Numbered from the stretch's first letter, positions 46,879 through 56,069 are shown. The stretch: 64,000 bases of DNA from Streptomyces yatensis (GCF_018069625.1 NZ_CP072941.1:1364001-1428000); one strand, 5' to 3'. The notes: a model not told the origin generated them from the sequence alone. Made by a program: numbers and translations.

Positions 46879-47049
46879 TCAGTCCACGCTCTGGAGGATG
46901 TGCGGCTCGGCGAGGTCGTCCTCGTAACCGGCGAGTCGGATCGGCGCGGAACGCGCCCATACTTCCAGACTGCCCACCTCCGTGGCCTGCACGAACCGCC
47001 CGCTGCTATCGGCGCGAGCGTCGTCGCTCTGTGTTTGTTCGGGGGTCAC
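46879..47049 (-). CDS. 56-aa peptide, candidate signal or modified-peptide precursor
   Basis: GTG 47049 has GAGGGAG 6 nt upstream, one of the best sites in the region. The N-terminus is polar and Asp/Ser-rich (VTPEQTQSDDARADSSG); the C-terminal half is the composed stretch EVWARSAPIRLAGYEDD followed by LAEPHILQSVD. There is no signal peptide, membrane helix or Cys. A leader/core layout with Trp31, Tyr42 and His50 near the end resembles RiPP precursors or pheromone pro-peptides. It is encoded upstream of XRE, ImmA-like, 7-TM and P450 genes on the same strand. Function unknown. Confidence 0.65.
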   Translation of the reverse strand: MTPEQTQSDDARADSSGRFVQATEVGSLEVWARSAPIRLAGYEDDLAEPHILQSVD

Positions 47050-47230
47050 CGCACACTCCCTCGTGTCGGCTGAACCGGATCTGTCGTCAGATTAACCAGC
47101 GACTGAACGGTCCGCGCGTCGATTCTCAGGGACTGGACAACGAGCCGTCGCCGGGACCCCCTTCCGCGCCCGGTGGCCGCCCGGAGCCGTCCGTGGTGAG
47201 CTGGTACGTACGAGACCCACCGAACTCGTC

Positions 47231-48766
47231 TCACCTGCTGGACAGCGCCGCGTCCCAGGCCACATGGCCGTCCGGGCGCACCAGCACGGTGTCCCGGCCC
47301 GCCCAGCCGTCATGGGCGGTGGTCGGGCGCGCGGTCACGGCCCGTATCCGGTCCGGACTCCCGGCGATCGCCTCGGCGGCGGCGCGGGCGCCGGCGACGC
47401 CCGGGCCGTCGGCCGTCCCCCGTCCCGCGTCGCCGCCCGGGCCGAGGTGGAGCAGTACGAAGCGCCCGTCGGCCAGGAGCGGATACAGGCTGGGCTCGGG
47501 CGCCCCGGCCAGCCCGAGGTCGGGGGCGCGGGTACCGGCCAGCGAGTGGCCGCCCCCGGCCCCTCCCGGCTCCCCCGTCCCCCCTCGCTCCCCGGCCCCT
47601 CCCGGCTCCCCCTCGGCCGGGCGGTAGGCCACGTCCAGCGCGGAGAGCTCCCCGGCGAACTGCCGGTTCACCGCCGGGTGGGCGGCCAGGAGCCGGCCGA
47701 ACACCGAGCGCAGGGCGCGCGCGTCGGCGGTGTACGTGGCGCCGAGCATGGTCTGTGCCTGGGTGTTCTCCAGCAGCGCGGCCCCCACGGGGTGGCGCTC
47801 GGCGTGGTAGGTGTCCAGCAGCCCCTCGGGGGCGCGGCCCTGGCACACCGCGGCCAGCTTCCACCCGAGGTTGAAGGCGTCCTGGAGTCCCACGTTCAGG
47901 CCCTGGCCCCCCATGGGCATGTGCATATGCGCCGCGTCCCCGGCGAGCAGGACGCGACCGTCGCGGTAGCGGGCGGCCTGCCGGGCGGCGTTGCCGAACC
48001 GGGACAGCCAGCGGGGCGCCCGCATCCCGAAGTCCGTGCCCGCGACCCGGCGCACATATCCGCGCAGCTCGTCGAAGGTGAGCGGCTGATCGGCGGGGAC
48101 GGCGAGGGACTCCCCGGTGGTGCCCGCGATGCGGTGGTGTCCGTCGGCCAGCGGGACGACCAGGAAGCCCCCGTGCTCATTGTCGACCGAGGGGGCCGAG
48201 GGCGGCGCGTCGAGCACCACATCGCCGAGGAAGCCGGTCGTGGTGGCGCGGGTGCCGGGGAAGTCGATACCGGCGGAGCTCCGTACGGTGCTTCCGGCCC
48301 CGTCGCAGCCCACCACCCATGCCGCGCGCAGGGTGTACGTCCCGTCGGGGCCCGCCACCTCCACCTCGGCGCCGTCCGCGTCCTGGCGCACCTCCAGCGC
48401 CCGGTGCCGCCAGCGGATCTCCCCGCCCAGCTCCCGCAGCCGCTCCTCCAGCAGCTGTTCGGTGCGGAGTTGCGGCAGGACCAGCGTGTACGGGAAGCGG
48501 GTGTCCAGTACGGAGAAGTCCAGCCGGACCGGCAGCCCGCCGTAGTGCCCGGTGGGCATCGGAACGCCCTCGCGGACGAACGGCCCGGCGAGACCGCGCA
48601 TCGCCAGCACCTCCAGGGAGCGCGGATGCAGGGTCAGCGCCTTGGAGTGCGGGCTGCGGGCGGCGGCGCGCTCGATCACGGTGACGTCCACACCCACCAG
48701 CCGTAGTTCGGCGGCGAGCAGCAGCCCCACGGGTCCGGCCCCCACCACGACGACGTCGTTCACCAC
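47231..48766 (-). CDS. FAD-dependent aromatic-type monooxygenase
   Basis: 511 aa, PheA/TfdB (group A) flavoprotein hydroxylase, as in polyketide and rifampicin oxygenases. FAD motif VVVGAGPVGLLLAAEL, the DG motif VVGCDGAGSTVR and the second FAD motif LLAGDAAHMHMPMGGQGLN. The C-terminal thioredoxin-like part is interrupted by a Gly/Glu/Thr-rich repeat near residues 390-415. It is divergent from a TetR gene with twin operators between them, so substrate-induced expression (detoxification or tailoring) is likely. Start is GTG 48766 or 48763 after GGGAGA. Confidence 0.92.
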   Translation of the reverse strand: MVNDVVVVGAGPVGLLLAAELRLVGVDVTVIERAAARSPHSKALTLHPRSLEVLAMRGLAGPFVREGVPMPTGHYGGLPVRLDFSVLDTRFPYTLVLPQLRTEQLLEERLRELGGEIRWRHRALEVRQDADGAEVEVAGPDGTYTLRAAWVVGCDGAGSTVRSSAGIDFPGTRATTTGFLGDVVLDAPPSAPSVDNEHGGFLVVPLADGHHRIAGTTGESLAVPADQPLTFDELRGYVRRVAGTDFGMRAPRWLSRFGNAARQAARYRDGRVLLAGDAAHMHMPMGGQGLNVGLQDAFNLGWKLAAVCQGRAPEGLLDTYHAERHPVGAALLENTQAQTMLGATYTADARALRSVFGRLLAAHPAVNRQFAGELSALDVAYRPAEGEPGGAGERGGTGEPGGAGGGHSLAGTRAPDLGLAGAPEPSLYPLLADGRFVLLHLGPGGDAGRGTADGPGVAGARAAAEAIAGSPDRIRAVTARPTTAHDGWAGRDTVLVRPDGHVAWDAALSSR

Positions 48767-48826
48767 ACCATCTCCCTTGTCTCTCGATCGGGTCTTTCGA
48801 CTTTCGATCCACTCCTCGATCCCTCT

Positions 48827-48877
48827 CTTGATCCCGGATCAAGAAGCTGCCCCCAGTAGACTTGATCCCGGATCAAG
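48827..48877. promoter_or_regulatory. Twin TetR operators
   Basis: The 17-bp palindrome CTTGATCCCGGATCAAG (8-bp perfect arms, central C) occurs identically at 48827-48843 and 48861-48877, 34 bp apart. They lie between the divergent monooxygenase and TetR genes, the second ending 24 nt before the TetR ATG. Further GATCC half-sites lie toward the monooxygenase. Confidence 0.9.
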
Positions 48878-48901
48878 ACGCAAGCGAAGGAGATCGGCGG
48901 C

Positions 48902-49498
48902 ATGGGCCTGGACCGCACGGCCGTGGTGACGGCGGCGCTGGAACTGCTCGACGAGGCGGGGCTGGACAAGCTCACGATGCGCAAGGTGGCCGAGCGGCTG
49001 GGCGTGCAGCTCAACACCGTCTACTGGCACGCCTCCAGCAAGCCCCGGCTGCTGGAGCTGATGGCCGACGCGATGCTCGAGGGATGCGCCGACGCGCCAC
49101 TCCCGGACCCCTGGGACGACCGGGCGTGCGCCCTGGCCCACCGCTATCGCGCGGCGCTGCTCTCCCGCCGCGACGGCGCCCGGGTCGTGGCCGGGACGTA
49201 TGTCGCCGAGGAGCACACCCTGCGCTTCGCGGACGCCCTGACCGGCGCGTTCCTCAGCGGCGGCCACAGCCCCGCCGAAGCCGGCTGGCGGACCTGGTCG
49301 CTGGTCTACTTCACGCTCGGCCTGACCCAGGAGGAACAGGCCGCCCAGGGCATCGGCGGCATGGAGCCGCTGCTGCGGGCGGCCACCGCCGAGCGCTTCC
49401 CCGCCCTCGCCGCGGTCGCCGGACACTTCGCCGACTTCGAGCACCGCTTCCGGCACGGCGTCGGGTTGATCGTCAGGGGGCAGGAGGCGAGCGCGTAA
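48902..49498 (+). CDS. TetR-family repressor
   Basis: 198 aa. The N-terminal HTH spans residues 5-50 (ALELLDEAGLDKLTMRKVAE, then LGVQLNTVYWH); the C-terminus resembles the TetR_C ligand domain of tetracycline repressors (HRYRAALLSRRDGARVVAG, LTGAFLSGGHSPAEAG). It probably represses itself and the divergent monooxygenase gene through the two identical palindromes upstream. Start ATG 48902 is 3 nt after GGCGG with GGAG further upstream. Confidence 0.93.
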   Translation: MGLDRTAVVTAALELLDEAGLDKLTMRKVAERLGVQLNTVYWHASSKPRLLELMADAMLEGCADAPLPDPWDDRACALAHRYRAALLSRRDGARVVAGTYVAEEHTLRFADALTGAFLSGGHSPAEAGWRTWSLVYFTLGLTQEEQAAQGIGGMEPLLRAATAERFPALAAVAGHFADFEHRFRHGVGLIVRGQEASA

Positions 49499-49741
49499 CT
49501 CGCTCACTCAGGGCCGGGAGGTCCGAGGTATTGCCGCGTCCGCTGCCATGCGGGCGCCATTTTCCCCGTGACTGCGCGCCGTCCATCCGATGTTTATGAC
49601 GCACAAGGGGTTCCGGTTCCGCCACGGGAGCTGCATCATGCCCGGGGGGTTCAGGTCGTGGAACCTCAGGCATGTACGTGACCGCCCGCTGCTGCCCCCG
49701 CAGAAGATCGCCCGCACCCGGTTCACATCCCCTGGAGCGTC

Positions 49742-52072
49742 ATGTCATCCGCACCCACCCGAAGGACAGTCGTCGGCACCGCCGTGGCCGCCGGTGCCGC
49801 CGCCGGCCTCGCCGGCCCGGCCGCCGCGTACGCCGCCGAGCCGCAGGCCCCCGCCGCGGCCACGGTCGCCCACCCCGCGGGGGACCCCTGGGCCACGGTC
49901 CTCGCCGACGCCGACATGGTGTGGCAGAAGCTGCCGCAGACCTGGTACGAGGGCCCGTTCCTCGGAAACGCCCTGCTCGGCTCGGGCATCTACGCCGAGC
50001 CGGGCGACGCCAACGCGGTGCGCTTCAACGTGCAGCACAGCGAGGTCCAGGACCACCGGCCGGAGTTCGGCTCACTCTTCGGGCTCGCCCGGCTGCCCAT
50101 CGGGTACTTCACCCTGGAGCCGGTCGGGGCCATCACCGCCATCGACTGGCGGCTGCGGCTGGGGGACGCCGAGCTGACCGGCACCATCACCACCGACAAG
50201 GGCACCCTGCGGCTGCGCGCCCTCGTCCACAACTCCCGTTCCCTGCTGGCCATCGAGGTGACCCCGAGCGCCGGAGAGGCCGCGTTCCGCTGGGTGTTCC
50301 ACCCCGCCGAGGCCATCAGCCCGCGGGTCGCCTTCAAACCGGTCCCCGACGGCTACACCGGCAACCCCCCGGCCGTCGTCGAGGACCACCAGGGCATCCA
50401 GGCCGCCGTGCAGCCGCTGCTCGCCGGCGGACAGCATGTGACGGCCTGGCGGGAGCGGACCCACGCCGGGCGGCGGACGCTGTACGTCACCGTGGCCCAC
50501 TCCCACCCCCGGCGCACCGCGCGCGACCGTGCGCTCAAGGACATCCGATCCGCCTCGGCGCTCTCCTACGACGTCCTCGCGCCCAGCCATCGCGCCTGGT
50601 GGCACGCGTACTACCGGAAGAGCTTCCTCTCCCTGCCCGACGCGCGGCTGCAGCGCTTCTACTGGATCCAGCTGTACAAGGTGGCGGCGGCCGCGCGCGC
50701 CGACGCCCCCGTGATGGCCACCTCGGGGCCCTGGCTGGAGTCCACCCCGTGGCCCGCGACCTGGTGGAACCTCAATGTGCAGCTCGAGTACTGGCTGATC
50801 CACGGCTCCAACCACCTCGAACTCGACGCGGTGACCCGGGCGCTCGGCGAATTCCGCGACAACCTCTCCAACCAGCTCGACACCCCGTACCGCAAGGACT
50901 CGGCGGGCATCCCCCGCACCACCGACATCCACCTGGTCAACGGCGGCGCCGCGGCGAACGGCGGCTACGCGGTCGGCATCCCCGGCCAGGACCCGCCCAC
51001 CCCCGAGGTCGGCAACCTCACCTGGGCGCTGCACAACGTCTGGCTGACCTACCGCCACACCATGGACGAGTCGGTGCTGCGCGATGTGGTCTACCCGCTG
51101 CTGCGCAAGTCCGTCGCGTACTACCTCCACTTCCTGACCCCCGGCAGCGACGGCAAGCTGCATCTGCCCGCCACCTTCTCGCCCGAGTACGGCGTCAACG
51201 CGCCCGACTGCAACTACGACCTGATGCTGCTGCGCTGGGGCTGCGCCACCCTCCTGGACTCGGCCCGGCTGCTCGGCGTCAAGGATCCCGCCGCGCCGCG
51301 CTGGCGGGAGGTGCTGGCCAAGCTCACGCCGTACCCCGTCGACGAGAACGGCTTCATGATCGGCGCGGGTGTTCCGTTCGCCAAGTCCCACCGCCACTAC
51401 TCCCATATGCTCGCCGTCTATCCGCTCTACGAGGTCACCTGGGAGGACCCCGCCAAGCGCGAGCTGATCGAGACCTCCCTCAATCACTGGGTCGGCTTCG
51501 AGGGCGCGCTCCAGGGCTACACCTTCACCGGCGCCGCCTCGATGTCCGCGCAGATGGGGCGGGGTGAGGACGCGCTCAAGTACCTGGGCGAGCTGATGAG
51601 CCGCTTCATCCAGGCCAACACCATGTACAAGGAGTCGGGCCCGGTCATCGAGACTCCGCTGTCCGCCGCGCAGTCACTGCACGACATGGTCTGCCAGAGC
51701 TGGGGCGGGGTGATCCGGATCTTCCCCGCGCTGCCCGCCGCCTGGCGTGAGCTGGTGGTCCACGACTTCCGCACCCAGGGCGCGTTCCTGCTGAGCGCCG
51801 CCCGCGAGGACGGCCGAACCCGCTGGGTGCGGCTGCGCAGCGAGGCGGGCGCGCCGTGTGTCGTACGGCACTCCCTCGACGGACCGATCGAGGTGCGGGA
51901 CGCGCGCGGGCGGCGGCTGCCGTACGAGACGGTGGGCGCGGGCACGATCCGGATCGCGCTCCGCAGGGGCCAGGAGGCCATCATCACCGCCCGCGGGGAC
52001 CGCCCGGACCTGACGGTCCGCCCGGTCGAGCCCAATGAGCCGGCGCCGCGCTGGGGGCTCCCCGCGTCCTAA
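49742..52072 (+). CDS. Exported GH95-like glycoside hydrolase
   Basis: 776 aa. A Tat-type signal (TRRTVVGTAVAAGAAAG, cleavage near AYA-AEP) implies folded export. The alpha/alpha barrel shows GH95 landmarks: LPLGNG-like FLGNALLGSGIY near the start, WWNLNVQLEYW, SPEYG with the likely acid Glu, and HRHYSHMLAVYPL. GH95 enzymes are mostly alpha-L-fucosidases or galactosidases. ATG 49742 has GGAG 5 nt upstream. It stands alone, with 240 bp of upstream DNA. Substrate not determinable from sequence. Confidence 0.85.
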   Translation: MSSAPTRRTVVGTAVAAGAAAGLAGPAAAYAAEPQAPAAATVAHPAGDPWATVLADADMVWQKLPQTWYEGPFLGNALLGSGIYAEPGDANAVRFNVQHSEVQDHRPEFGSLFGLARLPIGYFTLEPVGAITAIDWRLRLGDAELTGTITTDKGTLRLRALVHNSRSLLAIEVTPSAGEAAFRWVFHPAEAISPRVAFKPVPDGYTGNPPAVVEDHQGIQAAVQPLLAGGQHVTAWRERTHAGRRTLYVTVAHSHPRRTARDRALKDIRSASALSYDVLAPSHRAWWHAYYRKSFLSLPDARLQRFYWIQLYKVAAAARADAPVMATSGPWLESTPWPATWWNLNVQLEYWLIHGSNHLELDAVTRALGEFRDNLSNQLDTPYRKDSAGIPRTTDIHLVNGGAAANGGYAVGIPGQDPPTPEVGNLTWALHNVWLTYRHTMDESVLRDVVYPLLRKSVAYYLHFLTPGSDGKLHLPATFSPEYGVNAPDCNYDLMLLRWGCATLLDSARLLGVKDPAAPRWREVLAKLTPYPVDENGFMIGAGVPFAKSHRHYSHMLAVYPLYEVTWEDPAKRELIETSLNHWVGFEGALQGYTFTGAASMSAQMGRGEDALKYLGELMSRFIQANTMYKESGPVIETPLSAAQSLHDMVCQSWGGVIRIFPALPAAWRELVVHDFRTQGAFLLSAAREDGRTRWVRLRSEAGAPCVVRHSLDGPIEVRDARGRRLPYETVGAGTIRIALRRGQEAIITARGDRPDLTVRPVEPNEPAPRWGLPAS

Positions 52073-52199
52073 TCCCCGGCGGGATCTTCCGGTACACCGG
52101 CAGGATCTTCCGGCGCGGTCGCGTCGGCGGATGGTCCGGATCGGCCCGGTCGGCGTCCGATGACGACTGCCGACCGCCGATCCGGGATACCCATCACGC

Positions 52200-53759
52200 A
52201 TGAGACGCATCAGTGACTTCGACCGCCGGCTGTTCGCGCGGGTCGCGGACAGCCGGCTCCGCGGCGCCCATCCGCTGCTGCCCCGGCTCAGCCGGGCCGC
52301 CGACCACGGCAGGCTGTGGTTCGGCACCGCCGGGGTGCTGGCCACGGTCGGCGGCCGCACCGCGCGACGGGCCGCGCTGCGCGGGATCGGCTCGCTCGCC
52401 GCCGCCTCGCTCGTGTCGAACGTCGTGGTCAAGTGGACGGTGGCGCGCAAGCGTCCGGTCACGGACACCGTACCCCTGGTCCGCCAGCTGCGCCGGCAGC
52501 CGTGGACCAGCTCCTTCCCCTCCGGACACTCGGCCTCCGCCGCCGCCTTCGCCACCGGAGTCGCCCTGGAGTCCTCGCGGTACGGCCTGATGGTCGCGCC
52601 GCTCGCCGCCGCCGTCGCCGCCTCCCGGGTGTACGTGGGCGTCCACTACCCCAGCGATGTGCTGGCCGGTATCGCCCTCGGCGTCGGCGCCGCCGCGCTG
52701 ACCTGCCGCTACTGGCCGCCGCGCCCCGAGGTCCCGGCCCAGGCCCGGCCGCGGATCTCGGCGCCCGCCCTGCCCAAGGGCGAGGGGCTGGTGGTCCTGG
52801 TCAACCAGCGGGCCGGGGTGGCCACCCCCACCGGCGGTTTCACGGTCGCCGAGCAGCTGCAGGTCCTGCTGCCCGCCGCGGAGATCCTGGAGTGCGGGCC
52901 CGACGACGACTTCATGGACCTGCTCCGGCAGGCCGCCCGGCGCGCCGCCGACCGGGCCGGGGCGCTGGGCATCTGCGGCGGGGACGGCAGCGTCAACGCG
53001 GCCGCCACCGTCGCGGCCGAACGCGGGCTGCCGCTCGCCGTGTTCCCCGGCGGCACCCTCGACCACTTCGCGCTGGACCTCGGCGTACCGGCCTTCGAGG
53101 ACACCGCGCACGCCGTGACCGAGGGCGATGCCGTGGCCGTGGACCTCGGCCGCGCCACCCCCCTCGCGGGAGGCGGCGAGACCAGCCAGTTCGTCAACAC
53201 CTTCAGCATCGGCTTCTACCCGGAGCTGGTGCGGATCCGGGAGAGCATGGAGGGCCGGCTCGGCAAGTGGCCCGCTGCCGCCGTCGCGCTCACCCGGGTG
53301 CTGCGCACCGCGAGCCCCATGGAGGTCGAGGTCAACGGGCGGCCGCGGCGGCTGTGGATGCTGTTCGCCGGCAACGGCGTCTACTCCCCCGAGGGGTTCG
53401 CCCCCACCTACCGTCAGCAGCTCGACGACGGGCTGCTCGATGTGCGGGCGATCGACGGCGAGGAGCGGCTGGCCCGCACCCGGCTGCTGATCTCGGCGCT
53501 CACCGGCACGCTCGGGCGGTCCCACGTCTATACGACGCGGCGCATGCGCCAACTGCGGCTGTCGGGCCTCCACGCCGTGGACAGCCGGGCCTACGATGGA
53601 GAGGTGGCCGACGATCCCGCGGAGGAGCTGCTGATCGACAAGTGGCCGAGGGCGCTCACCGTCTACCGCCCCGCCGAGCCGCAGAACGAACTGCTCCAAC
53701 GGGCCCGTACGGCCGCCGCGAAGGCCCCCCATTGGTGGAGGTCTCTACTACGCAAGTAG
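52200..53759 (+). CDS. PAP2 phosphatase fused to diacylglycerol-kinase-like domain
   Basis: 519 aa. N-terminal PAP2 domain with all three phosphatase motifs: KWTVARKRP, SSFPSGHSAS and SRVYVGVHYPSD, between hydrophobic helices (residues 1-180). From about 195 a DgkB/sphingosine-kinase type domain follows (VVLVNQRAG, GICGGDGSVNAAATVA, FPGGTLDHFALDLG, LFAGNGVYS). The two halves would dephosphorylate and phosphorylate lipids at the membrane. ATG 52200 is used; the upstream region is poor in recognisable signals. Confidence 0.92.
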   Translation: MRRISDFDRRLFARVADSRLRGAHPLLPRLSRAADHGRLWFGTAGVLATVGGRTARRAALRGIGSLAAASLVSNVVVKWTVARKRPVTDTVPLVRQLRRQPWTSSFPSGHSASAAAFATGVALESSRYGLMVAPLAAAVAASRVYVGVHYPSDVLAGIALGVGAAALTCRYWPPRPEVPAQARPRISAPALPKGEGLVVLVNQRAGVATPTGGFTVAEQLQVLLPAAEILECGPDDDFMDLLRQAARRAADRAGALGICGGDGSVNAAATVAAERGLPLAVFPGGTLDHFALDLGVPAFEDTAHAVTEGDAVAVDLGRATPLAGGGETSQFVNTFSIGFYPELVRIRESMEGRLGKWPAAAVALTRVLRTASPMEVEVNGRPRRLWMLFAGNGVYSPEGFAPTYRQQLDDGLLDVRAIDGEERLARTRLLISALTGTLGRSHVYTTRRMRQLRLSGLHAVDSRAYDGEVADDPAEELLIDKWPRALTVYRPAEPQNELLQRARTAAAKAPHWWRSLLRK

Positions 53760-53856
53760 TACTCGGAAATCTGTGCTCAAGGACGACGACGGGAGCGGCC
53801 CCCACCGTCAAGGATGAGGGCATGGACGACGACCGATCGGCCCAGGGGGCCGCGAC

Positions 53857-54978
53857 GTGACCTCCCTTGCGCTGTCTGTGCTGCTGGCCCTGGTCTCGGC
53901 GGTCTGCTACGCCGCCGGAGCCATACTCCAGGAGCATGTCGCGGCCACGACGCCGCGGCTCGCGGCCGCCCCTCTGCGGCGCGGGAGTTGGTGGGCCGCG
54001 GTGACCCTCAACGGTGCGGGCGCGGTCCTCCATGTGATCGCCCTGGCCTACGGCCCGCTGAGCGTGGTGCAACCCCTAGGGGCTCTGACGATCGTCTTCG
54101 CCCTGCCGATGGCGGCGATATTCGTCCGCCGCCGGGTCGGCGCGTCCGGCTGGCGGGGCGCGCTGCTGGCGACCGTGGGGCTCGCCGGTCTGCTCTCGCT
54201 GACCGGCACCTCGCGGGCCCAGGCGCTGGCCGAGCAGGAGGGCGTCTGGCTGGTCGTGATCACGGTCTCCGCCATCGCCGTACTGGCCGGGGCGGCTCGT
54301 CTGATGCGATCGCCCGTCATCCGCAGTGTGCTGCTGGCGGCGGCCGCGGGGACGGCCTTCGGCGTCTCGTCGGTGGTCACCAAGAACGTGGCCGTGGAGT
54401 GGACCTGGGACGCGTGGCAGGACGCCCTGCCCGGCCTGGTCACGATCGGGCTGCTGGCCTCGGGCGGGGTGCTGCTCTCCCAGGCGTCGTACCGGGGCGC
54501 CGGGCTGGCCTCGCCGCTGGCGACGGCGACCGTGGTCAACCCGGTGGTCGCCACCGCCGTCGGCATCGCCGCGCTCGGCGAGAACTTCCGGCACGGCACG
54601 CCCGGCACCCTGCTGGCCCTGGTCGCGGCCCTCGTCGCGAGCACCGGCCTGGTGATGCTGACGGTGCACAACGCCGAGGCGGAGACCGAAGCCGAGGCCG
54701 CGACCGAAGCGGCCGCCGAGGAGGCCCCGGCCGTCCCGGTCGCGGCCGCCGAGGGCCCGGGCGCGCCCGGGCACGGCGGCGGGGGCGGCGGGCCGGAGGT
54801 TCCGCAGGGGCCCATCGGATCCGGCCCGCACGAGGTGCCGGACGTCCCCGGCGGGCCCGCCGAGCCCGGTACCCCGCTCCTCCTCCCCCAGCCGATCCCC
54901 CGCCAGCCCACCGGCGAGAGCGACCCCGGCCCGCGCCTGCCCGAATGCGGCGAGGCCGTACTGCAGCACCACGCCTAG
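53857..54978 (+). CDS. EamA/DMT-family transporter with acidic tail
   Basis: 373 aa. About ten membrane helices in residues 1-270 in the two five-helix EamA repeats (ALVSAVCYAAGAILQEHVA; SVVTKNVAVEWTWDAW). A 100-residue Glu/Ala/Pro/Gly-rich tail follows. GTG 53857 has AGGGGG 8 nt upstream and overlaps the stop of a 12-codon ORF (ATG 53821, MDDDRSAQGAAT) by GTGA. Substrate unknown. Confidence 0.85.
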   Translation: MTSLALSVLLALVSAVCYAAGAILQEHVAATTPRLAAAPLRRGSWWAAVTLNGAGAVLHVIALAYGPLSVVQPLGALTIVFALPMAAIFVRRRVGASGWRGALLATVGLAGLLSLTGTSRAQALAEQEGVWLVVITVSAIAVLAGAARLMRSPVIRSVLLAAAAGTAFGVSSVVTKNVAVEWTWDAWQDALPGLVTIGLLASGGVLLSQASYRGAGLASPLATATVVNPVVATAVGIAALGENFRHGTPGTLLALVAALVASTGLVMLTVHNAEAETEAEAATEAAAEEAPAVPVAAAEGPGAPGHGGGGGGPEVPQGPIGSGPHEVPDVPGGPAEPGTPLLLPQPIPRQPTGESDPGPRLPECGEAVLQHHA

Positions 54979-54995
54979 GCGGCGCCACGCCCGGG

Positions 54996-55052
54996 CGGCA
55001 CCTCGCCTGGGCAACGGCATCTCGCCTGGGTGGCGGCACCTCGCCTAGACGG
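54996..55052. repeat. Three 19-bp tandem repeats at a convergent junction
   Basis: Units at 54996, 55015 and 55034, each close to CGGCACCTCGCCTGGGNNN. They lie between the convergent transporter and oxidoreductase genes; the last unit includes the oxidoreductase stop codon. Confidence 0.8.
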
Positions 55053-55929
55053 CGCCGGGCCCTTCCGCGCCGAGCAGTTCCACCAGCCCCGAGAGGCCCT
55101 CATGGCCATGGCCGTCGGCGACCCGGCGGGCCATGAGGTCGCCGATCGGGGCGATCAGTTCGGGGCTGATGCCCTGGTCCTCCGCGGAGCCGGTGAAGTT
55201 GACGAACGCGGCCGACTGCATGGCGAGGTTGGAGACCACCCCGGTGGCGTGGTCGCCGGAGTCGATCTGCTGCGCGAAGCCGTCCGCGGCCCCCGACATG
55301 GCGGTCAGCCAGCGGCCCAGCAGCGGGGCGGCATCGGCCGCCGCGACGCCGTCCGATCGCACCAGGGCGTAGGCGTGCAGCACGCCCGAGAACATGCCGT
55401 ACATCGCGCTGAGCAGGGCGAGGTCGTACAGCGGGGCGCGGCCGGGGTCCTCGCCGAGATGGTGGCTCTCGCCGAAGAGGTCCAGCACGGCCCGGTGGTC
55501 CGCGAAGACGGCCGGTGAGCCGCTGTAGAGGAGGAAGGCGGCGGGCGTCCCGATCATCGGCGGGACGGCCATGATGCCGCCGTCGAGGTACTGGGCACCG
55601 TGTCCGGCCGCCCATGCGGCCAGGTCACGGGCCTGCCGCGGAGTGCCGTTGGTGAGGTTGACGACGGCCTTGCCGGACAGGGCGTCCCCGAGGGGCTCCA
55701 GCACCTGCCCTACCGAGTCGTAGTCCAGCAGGCAGACCACCACCAGGGGGCTCGCCGCGACGGCCTCGCCGGCCGTGGCGGCGGTCAGCGCGCCCTCGGC
55801 GGCGAGCGCCTCGGCCTTGGCGGCCGTACGGTTCCACACCGTCGTCCGGTGCCCGGCCTTCATCAGTGCGCGGGCCAGCGCGGTGCCCATGTCGCCGAGG
55901 CCCAGCACCGTCACGGGGGTTTCGCTCAT
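55045..55929 (-). CDS. NADPH-dependent imine-reductase-like oxidoreductase
   Basis: 294 aa, 6-phosphogluconate/3-hydroxyisobutyrate dehydrogenase superfamily. Rossmann motif VLGLGDMGTALARALMKAGH with NRT for NADPH preference; the segment GGIMAVPPMIG is characteristic of bacterial imine reductases. ATG 55929 has GGAG 8 nt upstream. It is divergent from an HxlR regulator with a perfect palindrome between, which suggests an inducible redox or detoxification enzyme. Natural substrate unknown. Confidence 0.88.
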   Translation of the reverse strand: MSETPVTVLGLGDMGTALARALMKAGHRTTVWNRTAAKAEALAAEGALTAATAGEAVAASPLVVVCLLDYDSVGQVLEPLGDALSGKAVVNLTNGTPRQARDLAAWAAGHGAQYLDGGIMAVPPMIGTPAAFLLYSGSPAVFADHRAVLDLFGESHHLGEDPGRAPLYDLALLSAMYGMFSGVLHAYALVRSDGVAAADAAPLLGRWLTAMSGAADGFAQQIDSGDHATGVVSNLAMQSAAFVNFTGSAEDQGISPELIAPIGDLMARRVADGHGHEGLSGLVELLGAEGPGAV

Positions 55930-56017
55930 CGAGGTTGCTCCAGTTGTTTCGATACCGCTGGGTTCGTAGGGGTCCGGCGCGCCGCTCACAGCCTCGTTCC
56001 CCGGCGGTAACGTGGGC

Positions 56018-56043
56018 AAGTACGCACTAAAGAGTGCGTACTT
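56018..56043. promoter_or_regulatory. Perfect 26-bp HxlR operator palindrome
   Basis: AAGTACGCACT and its exact inverse AGTGCGTACTT around AAAG, between the divergent reductase and HxlR genes. GTAC cores in each arm resemble other HxlR/YodB-type operators. Confidence 0.9.
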
Positions 56044-56069
56044 ACCTTGAGGTCAGTGGGGGCGGGGCC

